A stretch of 5,433 bases of DNA from JACQID01 sp035289125 (lineage in GTDB: Archaea; Aenigmatarchaeota; Aenigmatarchaeia; GW2011-AR5): the NCBI GenBank assembly GCA_035289125.1, contig DATDXW010000011.1, positions 1-5,433 on the forward strand. Reading direction: 5' to 3'. Positions 1-4,480 of the stretch are shown here, piece by piece; positions within the stretch are counted from its first letter, which is position 1; each line of letters starts with the position of its first letter. The notes below the pieces were generated by a model. The model was not told where the DNA came from and made no database searches. It was given only the letters and a program-made list of their open reading frames with translations. A program made the position numbers and the translations under genes.

Positions 1-14
1 TGATCATGTCTTCT

Positions 15-22
15 TTTTAAGA
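15..22 (+). promoter_or_regulatory. putative TATA box of the epimerase-mutase operon
   Basis: TTTTAAGA lies with its central AA 22-23 bases before the ATG at 42 (28-29 before the in-frame ATG at 48). The same TTAAG core is found at similar spacing before the two GT2 genes. This fits a leaderless archaeal promoter. A second AT-rich string, TTATAAAT at 32-39, is too close to the start codon to be the box for this gene. Little upstream sequence is available, so no BRE can be judged. Confidence 0.45.
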
Positions 23-41
23 TTTCAGAACTTATAAATTC

Positions 42-941
42 ATGCGAATGGTGACCGGCGGATCGGGCTTCATAGGCTCCCATCTCGCGAAAAACCTTGG
101 GAAAACCTGCGACGTAGTCGTGGTCGACAAAGCCGCGCCAAAGCGCCCGCACGGCCGATCCATAAAATTCATCATCCACGACCTCTGCCTGCCAAACAAC
201 GCTCTGTTCAAGGACGCGGAAGAGGTATACCATTTTGCCGCGTCTCCGGACGTAAAGGAGAGCTATAGCCAGCCCGAAGCGTTCTTCCGGAACAACGTTC
301 TGGCTACCTTCAACGTGCTGGAGTCATGCGTGAAACAGGGAATTAAAAAAATGGTGTTCGCCTCCACCTCGGCCGTTTACGGCACCGCCAAAATTCCGAC
401 TCCCGAAGACGCTGCGCTGGCTCCTGTGAGCGTCTATGGCGCCACGAAAGCCGCCTGCGAGAATTTGATACACGGATATTCCGAGATGTACGGAATAAAA
501 GCCGTAATTTTAAGGTACGCCAACATCGTGGGGCCGGGCTCAATCAGGGGAGTCACCTACGATTTTTTCCGCAAGTTGAGCGGGCGCGCCGACAGCTTGG
601 AAATTCTTGGGGACGGAAACCAGAAGAAATCGTATTTGCATGTGGAGGACTGCATAGACGCCACGTTAACCGCCTCCAAAAATGCGAAAAAATTCTCCGT
701 TTTTAACGTAGGAAACGAAGACTGCACGGAAGTCCGCAGGATAGCGTCGTTGGTGTCCCAAGAGATGGGGCTGGAAAACGTCGTCTTTAGATATGCCGGG
801 GGAAAAGAAGGATGGCGGGGCGACGTGCCGCTGATGCTGCTTGACATAACAAAAATAAAGCGCCTAGGATGGGAGCCCAAGCTTAGCTCAGAAGACGCTG
901 TAAAAGCCTATGCAAAATGGCTTGTCGGTGAAGGCATATGA
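42..941 (+). CDS. NAD-dependent UDP-sugar 4-epimerase (GalE-like extended SDR)
   Basis: A 299-residue protein of the extended short-chain dehydrogenase/reductase family that inverts C4 of a nucleotide sugar with bound NAD, in the cytoplasm. Visible motifs: the glycine-rich NAD loop TGGSGFIGS (residues 5-13), acidic D29 at the end of the second strand (typical of NAD rather than NADP use), HFAA at 64-67, the STSAVYG strand (108-114) with the catalytic Ser/Thr, the Y132-x3-K136 pair, LRYANIVGP (157-165) and the sugar-binding segment with DGNQKKSYLHVED (191-203). Length is near the usual 300-330. An in-frame stop at 18-20 and no other start codon in between limit the start to ATG 42 or ATG 48; 42 keeps more of the first beta strand. 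The gene overlaps the mutase-like gene by ATGA, so the two are probably translated together. Family is certain; substrate (UDP-Glc/Gal, UDP-Xyl/Ara or another) cannot be read from the sequence. Confidence 0.93.
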   Translation: MRMVTGGSGFIGSHLAKNLGKTCDVVVVDKAAPKRPHGRSIKFIIHDLCLPNNALFKDAEEVYHFAASPDVKESYSQPEAFFRNNVLATFNVLESCVKQGIKKMVFASTSAVYGTAKIPTPEDAALAPVSVYGATKAACENLIHGYSEMYGIKAVILRYANIVGPGSIRGVTYDFFRKLSGRADSLEILGDGNQKKSYLHVEDCIDATLTASKNAKKFSVFNVGNEDCTEVRRIASLVSQEMGLENVVFRYAGGKEGWRGDVPLMLLDITKIKRLGWEPKLSSEDAVKAYAKWLVGEGI

Positions 942-2056
942 AAGAGATTTGCGTCATAATACCCACTATAAGGGATTACGGGATTGTCCGGGAATACGTG
1001 AATAACGCGATTCTGTCCGGCTTTGATGCCTATAGGCTCGCATTTCTTCTTATAACGGAAGACTTCTGCGACTCGTTAAAAATGAAAAACATGCTGTCGG
1101 AACTGGGCGTAAGCGGCGACGTCGTGAACCAAAAGGACAGGGACGAATGGTTTGAAGCTAACGGCGTGGCCGAATTCAAGTCGCTGATGCCCAAACGATC
1201 GCATGCGGAAACGTCATTCGGCCTTCTTTGGATGCTTGCCAACGGGTTTGAGAGCGGCATATTCATAGATGACGACACTCTTCCCGCAACTGGGGCGGAT
1301 TATTTTGGGACGCATATGAAAAATCTCTCATTCAAAGGCAGGATGCCGTGCGTTTCGTCCGACAAAAATTGGGTCAACGTCCTTTACCAGAACTTTGCCC
1401 GGCACCGATTATATCCACGCGGATATCCGTATTCTTGCATGGGCGAGTCCGTGAAGATAAGCGAAAAAACCGTACGGAACGTGCCGATTTCGCAGGGTCT
1501 GTGGACAAATGTGCCGGACCTTGACGCTGTAAGAATCCTGATGGGAGGCGACCTGAACGGGCAATCCTCTACAAAAACCGGGAAAGACGATTTTCTAGGC
1601 GCTTTTGCCTCGCAGAAGGGCAATTATCTTACCATATGCTCCATGAATCTGGCGATAAAAAAGGAAGTGATACCCGCTTTTTACCAGCTTCCCATGGATG
1701 ACAATCCATGGAAAATCGGGAGATTTGACGACATATGGTCAGGCGTGTTTGTAAAGAAAGCCTGCGACCTCATGAACCACGATGTCGTGACCGGCATGCC
1801 GCTCTGCATTCACAACAAGGCGCCAAGAAATACTTTCAAGGACCTAAACGCGGAAGCGCCTGCCTTAGACATCAATGAAAATCTCTGGAAAATAGTGGAA
1901 AATATAGAATATGATTCAAAGGACTACTACGGCATCTATCGGGAAATGGCGGAAGGCATCCTGAAATCCAAGTGCAGCTGCATCAACGCCGATTTCCTGC
2001 CTTACATGGCATCCAAGATGCTTGAGTGGCTGAGATGCGTTGATAAACTATCGTGA
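938..2056 (+). CDS. reversibly glycosylated polypeptide family protein, UDP-arabinopyranose mutase-like (GT75)
   Basis: A 372-residue soluble protein that I match by motif memory to the plant RGP/UAM family (about 350-365 residues), which interconverts UDP-arabinopyranose and UDP-arabinofuranose. Matching landmarks in order: VIIPTIRD (6-13), the metal-binding IDDD (110-113), RGYPYS (161-166; RGYPFS in plants), GLWTNVPDLDA (187-197; GLWLNIPDYDA in plants), the CSMNLA strand (234-239; CGMNLA in plants), GRFDDIWSG (261-269; GRYDDMWAG in plants) and TGMPLCIHNKAP (285-296). R161 aligns with the arginine that plants glycosylate reversibly (Arg158 in rice UAM1, from memory). The second plant arginine seven residues on is Met168 here. 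The start overlaps the epimerase stop (ATGA), with a GGTGA ribosome-binding-like string at 927-931. Pairing with a 4-epimerase suggests a UDP-furanose route. The converging GT2 gene overlaps its 3' end by 9 bases. Family membership is strong; the exact sugar is inference. Confidence 0.85.
   Translation: MKEICVIIPTIRDYGIVREYVNNAILSGFDAYRLAFLLITEDFCDSLKMKNMLSELGVSGDVVNQKDRDEWFEANGVAEFKSLMPKRSHAETSFGLLWMLANGFESGIFIDDDTLPATGADYFGTHMKNLSFKGRMPCVSSDKNWVNVLYQNFARHRLYPRGYPYSCMGESVKISEKTVRNVPISQGLWTNVPDLDAVRILMGGDLNGQSSTKTGKDDFLGAFASQKGNYLTICSMNLAIKKEVIPAFYQLPMDDNPWKIGRFDDIWSGVFVKKACDLMNHDVVTGMPLCIHNKAPRNTFKDLNAEAPALDINENLWKIVENIEYDSKDYYGIYREMAEGILKSKCSCINADFLPYMASKMLEWLRCVDKLS
1692..1711. repeat. small perfect inverted repeat inside the mutase-like gene
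   Basis: CCATGGAT and ATCCATGG are exact 8-base arms around a GACA loop. They fall in codons for a conserved-looking stretch (PMDDNPW, residues 252-258), so codon needs may explain them. No function is claimed. Confidence 0.4.
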
Positions 2057-2761
2057 CCCGAAAAGCATCTCGGCCTTGAGTTTCAGCATTCCGCGCAATT
2101 GCCTGTATACCACTTTCGGGATTTTGCCGAACTGGAAATCTTCCGCCTTGCCGGACTTCCTTTTGGCATGGCTTATTTCCACGAATTTTATCTTCCTGCC
2201 TTTGTGCAACGCCCTTGCCATAAGCTCGGTGGAAAATCCGTATTTCAGGTATTTTATTTCCGGCACGATTTCATCGGCAATTTCCCTTTTCAAAATTTTG
2301 AAGCCGACGTTGCTGTCTCTTGTCCGCAAACCGAACATGATCCATATCAGGCCGTTATAAAAAAGTGACAGCACTTTCCTGTACGCGGGGTCTTCCCGTC
2401 TCTTCCTTACGCCCGCCACGATATCGTAATCCCCGGCGTATTCCAACAGCTTCCAGAAATCAGCGGGATTGAGGGTATCGTCCGAGTCCATGAAAAAAAT
2501 CATGTCGCTGCGCGGGACTCGCAAGGCATCCTTCAGCGCGTTGAAGTAGCCTTTCTTTGCGTCTCCGCTGAACACTTTTATTTTCGGCCTAGCTGAAAAC
2601 TTCCCGAGAATCTGTTTCGTGCCGTCCGTGCTCCCGTCTTCAAAAATAAGAAGCTCCGCGTTCCCGTGCTTCTTTATTATCTCGTTGTACGTGGATTCTA
2701 TGACGTTTTCTATTACCGAAGCCTCGTTATATACCGGTATTATTACCGACAGGCTCTTCAT
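2048..2761 (-). CDS. family 2 glycosyltransferase, dolichol-phosphate-sugar synthase-like
   Basis: A 237-residue GT-A-fold transferase that probably moves a sugar from a nucleotide donor to a polyprenyl phosphate or glycan acceptor at the inner membrane face. Visible: VIIPVYNE (6-13), the nucleotide-binding EDGSTDGT (41-48), metal-binding DSDD (D92, D94), and DSNVGFKIL (149-157), which corresponds to the D-x-x-x-GFK element of DPM1/ALG5-type enzymes. Residues 133-145 form a mildly hydrophobic segment, as in that group, but there is no true membrane anchor, so it resembles the short soluble synthases. The start at 2761 follows a TTTTAAGT box by about 26 bases, which fits a leaderless message. 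The last codons overlap the end of the convergent mutase-like gene. It is a distant paralogue of the GT2 gene at 3120. Donor and acceptor are unknown. Confidence 0.88.
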   Translation of the reverse strand: MKSLSVIIPVYNEASVIENVIESTYNEIIKKHGNAELLIFEDGSTDGTKQILGKFSARPKIKVFSGDAKKGYFNALKDALRVPRSDMIFFMDSDDTLNPADFWKLLEYAGDYDIVAGVRKRREDPAYRKVLSLFYNGLIWIMFGLRTRDSNVGFKILKREIADEIVPEIKYLKYGFSTELMARALHKGRKIKFVEISHAKRKSGKAEDFQFGKIPKVVYRQLRGMLKLKAEMLFGSR

Positions 2762-2783
2762 AAAATTAACACGCCTGAAGACT

Positions 2784-2791
2784 ACTTAAAA
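2784..2791 (-). promoter_or_regulatory. putative TATA box of the leftward GT2 gene
   Basis: On the minus strand the sequence reads TTTTAAGT, with the central AA 25-26 bases before the A of the ATG at 2761. The ATG is preceded by AATTTT with no Shine-Dalgarno string, so transcription most likely begins at or within a base or two of the start codon. Confidence 0.6.
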
Positions 2792-2817
2792 CGACGCCAC
2801 AAAAAAGGTATACCGCC

Positions 2818-2881
2818 AACTTTTTGGGCATGGCATAACGTTCGTGAATAGAGCACGAAACGCTGTTGGTGATGCAAAGTT
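2818..2881. repeat. imperfect hairpin at the left edge of the hairpin array (unit 0)
   Basis: The inner stem CGTTCGTG (2839-2846) pairs with CACGAA-A-CG (2854-2862), with a 7-base loop and one extra A at 2860 on the 3' arm. Further out AACTTT (2818-2823) pairs with AAAGTT (2876-2881), and GCAT (2828-2831 or 2833-2836) with ATGC (2872-2875), separated by mismatches. A perfect 8-base palindrome GGTATACC sits at 2807-2814, just outside. The unit is longer and less regular than the four that follow, so its membership in the array is tentative. Confidence 0.5.
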
Positions 2882-2930
2882 ATAGTGAACCCGGTAAAGA
2901 TTCCGGATATGATTTACTGGGTTCACTATA
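2881..2930. repeat. hairpin unit 1 (18-bp arms)
   Basis: TATAGTGAACCCGGTAAA (2881-2898) and TTTACTGGGTTCACTATA (2913-2930) pair over 18 positions, 17 Watson-Crick plus one G-T/G-U wobble (2893 with 2918). The 14-base loop contains the palindrome TCCGGA. The last five bases are also the first bases of unit 2, so the two outer stems compete at the junction. Confidence 0.92.
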
Positions 2931-2976
2931 GTTCCCAAGGAAGTAATACCTTGCTTGTTTCCTTGGAGAACTATAG
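2926..2976. repeat. hairpin unit 2 (17-bp stem with one bulged A)
   Basis: CTATAGTTCCCAAGGAA (2926-2942) pairs with TTCCTTGGAGAACTATAG (2959-2976). All 17 left-arm bases pair, and A2967 is the single extra base on the 3' arm, nine pairs in from the outer end. The loop is 16 bases. An alternative smaller hairpin, CAAGG (2936-2940) with CCTTG (2949-2953), is possible, so the unit might switch between two folds. Confidence 0.92.
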
Positions 2977-3024
2977 TCGGTGACATTAGTTTTCAAACAT
3001 TTCTAATGTCATCTCTCCTTATAG
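2971..3024. repeat. hairpin unit 3 (9-bp core stem plus outer TATAG pairing)
   Basis: The core TGACATTAG (2981-2989) pairs perfectly with CTAATGTCA (3003-3011) around a 13-base loop. The outer CTATAG (2971-2976) can pair with TTATAG (3019-3024) through five Watson-Crick pairs and one wobble. Between them lies an asymmetric internal loop of 4 bases on the left and 7 on the right. Confidence 0.85.
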
Positions 3025-3066
3025 CAAAGACAGAATTTTGTCCAAATAGTTCTGTCATTTGCTATA
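3020..3066. repeat. hairpin unit 4 (16-bp stem with one bulged A)
   Basis: TATAGCAAAGACAGAA (3020-3035) pairs with TTCTGTCATTTGCTATA (3050-3066). All 16 left-arm bases pair, and A3057 is the one extra base on the 3' arm, nine pairs in from the outer end as in unit 2. The loop is 14 bases. GACA (3029-3032) can alternatively pair with TGTC (3039-3042). Confidence 0.92.
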
Positions 3067-3092
3067 TAACGACGTCAAAAACGGAAAAACGG

Positions 3093-3100
3093 CTTAAGTA
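3093..3100 (+). promoter_or_regulatory. putative TATA box of the rightward GT2-nuclease-rhomboid operon
   Basis: CTTAAGTA shares the TTAAGT core with the box of the divergent GT2 gene. Its central AA is 23-24 bases before ATG 3120 and 26-27 before ATG 3123. No Shine-Dalgarno string separates it from the start, again pointing to a leaderless transcript. It lies about 26 bases right of the last hairpin. Confidence 0.55.
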
Positions 3101-3119
3101 TTGCAGAAAAGAATCATGT

Positions 3120-3788
3120 ATGATGCCGAAAGTTTCGCTCGTGATACCAGCATATAACGCGGAAACGACCATAGCGCACAGAATCGCCGAACTACGCGAA
3201 GAACTGAAAAACGCCGAGATAATAGTGGTATGCAACGGATGCACGGATGACACCGCAAACCTCGCAAGAAACTTGAAGGGCGTCAAGGTTCTTGAATTTC
3301 CGGAGAAGCTTGGGAAAGGCGGTGCCGTGGCAGAAGGATTGAAATCGGCATCGCACGAGTACGCTGGATTTATAGATGCCGACATGTCATTCGCTGCCCA
3401 AGACCTGAAAAAAATGATTGCAAAACTTTCCGTCTGTGACTGCGTGATTGCTTCCAAATGGAAGGAGACCGGCTTCAACAACGTGAAAGAAGGCGCAAAA
3501 AGAAAATTGTACGGAAGAATCTGGAACTTCATGGTCAACCTCCTGTTTGGATTGGGAGTTTCCGACAGCCAAGCTGGAATGAAGATATTCAAAAAATCTT
3601 TCCTGCCGGTGAATTTCGTGACAAAAGGATTTGAATTCGACGTGGAACTCCTGTATAAAATACGGAAGAACGGCGGGAAGATACTTGAATACGGCGTTGC
3701 CGTGAGAAAAGGCGCCAAGACGACCATGCGGCGGTCGGATATGGCAACGATGTTTTTCAATTTAATAAAGCTTAAAGCTCTATGTTAA
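3120..3788 (+). CDS. family 2 glycosyltransferase, dolichyl-phosphate glucosyl/mannosyltransferase-like
   Basis: A 222-residue GT-A transferase without membrane anchors. Visible: LVIPAYNA (7-14), CNGCTDDT (38-45, a common variant of the DGSTD nucleotide-binding motif), KLGKGGA (63-69), metal-binding DAD (D86, D88), DSQAGMKIF (149-157), which is the DxQxGFK element of ALG5/DPM1-type enzymes, and FEFDVE (171-176). The frame stays open upstream to an ATG at 2955, but those codons lie in the hairpin array and resemble no GT2 sequence. Family alignment and the TATA box both place the start at the tandem ATG codons 3120/3123, and either may be used. The stop overlaps the nuclease start by 7 bases. 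The likely role is making a lipid-linked sugar or extending a glycan, with nearby epimerase and mutase as donor suppliers; this link is inference. Confidence 0.88.
   Translation: MMPKVSLVIPAYNAETTIAHRIAELREELKNAEIIVVCNGCTDDTANLARNLKGVKVLEFPEKLGKGGAVAEGLKSASHEYAGFIDADMSFAAQDLKKMIAKLSVCDCVIASKWKETGFNNVKEGAKRKLYGRIWNFMVNLLFGLGVSDSQAGMKIFKKSFLPVNFVTKGFEFDVELLYKIRKNGGKILEYGVAVRKGAKTTMRRSDMATMFFNLIKLKALC
3761..3769 (+). promoter_or_regulatory. possible weak internal TATA box before the nuclease gene
   Basis: TTTAATAAA is centred about 26 bases before the in-frame ATG at 3791 (Met4 of the longer nuclease reading). It could drive a separate leaderless transcript, but it lies in coding sequence for NLIK near the end of the GT2 gene, so chance is a real alternative. 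Confidence 0.25.
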
Positions 3789-4474
3789 TCATGCAGCCCC
3801 CCGACTTCAATGCCATGATAGACGCTTTCTTTGACCGCGAAAAGAGGAAGAAAGAAATAGGGAGGTATTATCCAAGCGAGATAGGATATTGCCTCCGAAA
3901 AGTCTGGTACTCTTATAAGGAGCCGGTTGAATTTGCCCCCGCCCAGATAAAGATTTTCGAGCTTGGCAACATCATGCATGATTTCATCGCAAAAGTTCTC
4001 AAAAGCGACAAGAACCCGCACGTTGAGCTTCTGAAGGAAGAATTCCCGTTCAAGGAAGAGATAGACGGCTTCGTGATATCCGGCAGGATAGACGACCTGA
4101 TAATGCTCAAGGCCGACGGCACCCAGCTGCTCGTGGAGGTCAAGTCCACAAAAAGCATAGGCTACGTCAACGAGGCCTCGCCGGCTCACGAGTCGCAGCT
4201 GCAGCTCTACATGCACTTCCTCGGGGTGCACGACGGCGTAGTCCTGTACGTCGACAAGACGAACCTGCAGACAAAATGGTTCCCGGCCAAATACGACGAA
4301 GCCAAGGCGAAAGCCGTCATAAGCAGGTTCAAGGAGCTTCACAAGTGCCTCGTGAACGACGTGCTGCCGATACCCGAGGCGCGCGCCAGCGCCAAGACGC
4401 TGTGGATGTGCAGGTTCTGTGAATACAACGACAAATGCTATTCGGCTACGCAAAAATCGAGCGAATGGCCTTAG
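3782..4474 (+). CDS. Cas4/RecB-like PD-(D/E)XK nuclease with Fe-S-type cysteines
   Basis: A 230-residue protein of the PD-(D/E)XK superfamily close to Cas4 and RecB-type exonuclease domains. Visible in order: SEIGYCLRKVWY with C37, GNIMHDF with H66 (motif I), GRIDD with D104 (motif II), LLVEVKS with E119 and K121 (motif III) and QLQLYMHF with Q139/Q141 and Y143 (the QxxxY motif). C210, C213 and C219 follow in WMCRFCEYNDKC. One cysteine near the N-terminus plus three at the C-terminus is the pattern that binds a 4Fe-4S cluster in Cas4 and AddB-type nucleases. All catalytic and cluster residues are present, so it should be active on DNA ends or single strands. No cas1, cas2 or CRISPR repeat is in the window, so a CRISPR role is unsupported; housekeeping DNA repair is as likely. 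It starts inside the end of the GT2 gene (3782, or 3791 as Met4), and the rhomboid gene follows after 6 bases. Confidence 0.88.
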   Translation: MLIMQPPDFNAMIDAFFDREKRKKEIGRYYPSEIGYCLRKVWYSYKEPVEFAPAQIKIFELGNIMHDFIAKVLKSDKNPHVELLKEEFPFKEEIDGFVISGRIDDLIMLKADGTQLLVEVKSTKSIGYVNEASPAHESQLQLYMHFLGVHDGVVLYVDKTNLQTKWFPAKYDEAKAKAVISRFKELHKCLVNDVLPIPEARASAKTLWMCRFCEYNDKCYSATQKSSEWP

Positions 4475-4480
4475 ATATTT

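Larger units (their letters stand above)
2880..3067. repeat. array of four tandem hairpins bounded by (C/T)TATAG every 43-48 bases
   Basis: Hexamers TTATAG (2880), CTATAG (2926), CTATAG (2971), TTATAG (3019) and CTATAT (3062) begin 46, 45, 48 and 43 bases apart. Every interval between them is itself an inverted repeat that includes the hexamers as its outermost base pairs. Arm sequences differ strongly between units. The array lies between two divergent TATA boxes (2784-2791 minus, 3093-3100 plus), is visibly richer in A+T than the flanking genes and has no credible reading frame. It could be a structured RNA, a set of protein-binding or recombination sites, or a single-stranded-DNA folding element; the sequence alone does not decide. 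Confidence 0.85.

Noticed and set aside
6..20. Tiny ORF ATG-TCT-TCT-TTT-TAA at the left edge
   Set aside because: Four codons overlapping the likely TATA box; nothing supports translation.
2880..2930. Intrinsic terminator for one of the GT2 genes
   Set aside because: Both GT2 genes point away from this region, so neither needs termination here, and no T tract follows the stem on either strand.
2880..3067. CRISPR array
   Set aside because: The only shared element is a hexamer. There is no 23-40 base identical repeat, and the intervening sequences are palindromic, unlike spacers.
2880..3067. Integron attC array or tRNA-like genes
   Set aside because: No RYYYAAC/GTTRRRY boxes are seen at the arms, and no cloverleaf with acceptor, anticodon and T-arm can be drawn. 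GGGTTCACTATAG is not a proper T-loop.
2955..3119. N-terminal extension of the rightward GT2 gene back to ATG 2955
   Set aside because: The extra 55 codons run through hairpin units 2-4 and the TATA box and carry no GT2 or signal-peptide features. The family start VSLVIPAYN follows directly after the ATG pair at 3120/3123.
3062..3760. Long minus-strand open frame opposite the rightward GT2 gene
   Set aside because: It is a shadow of a frame with clear GT2 motifs. Its translation shows no family motif, and its start falls inside a codon-constrained region.
3785..4453. Long minus-strand open frame opposite the nuclease gene
   Set aside because: The plus frame carries all PD-(D/E)XK and cysteine motifs. 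The opposite translation has no recognisable feature and starts without a promoter or ribosome-binding site.
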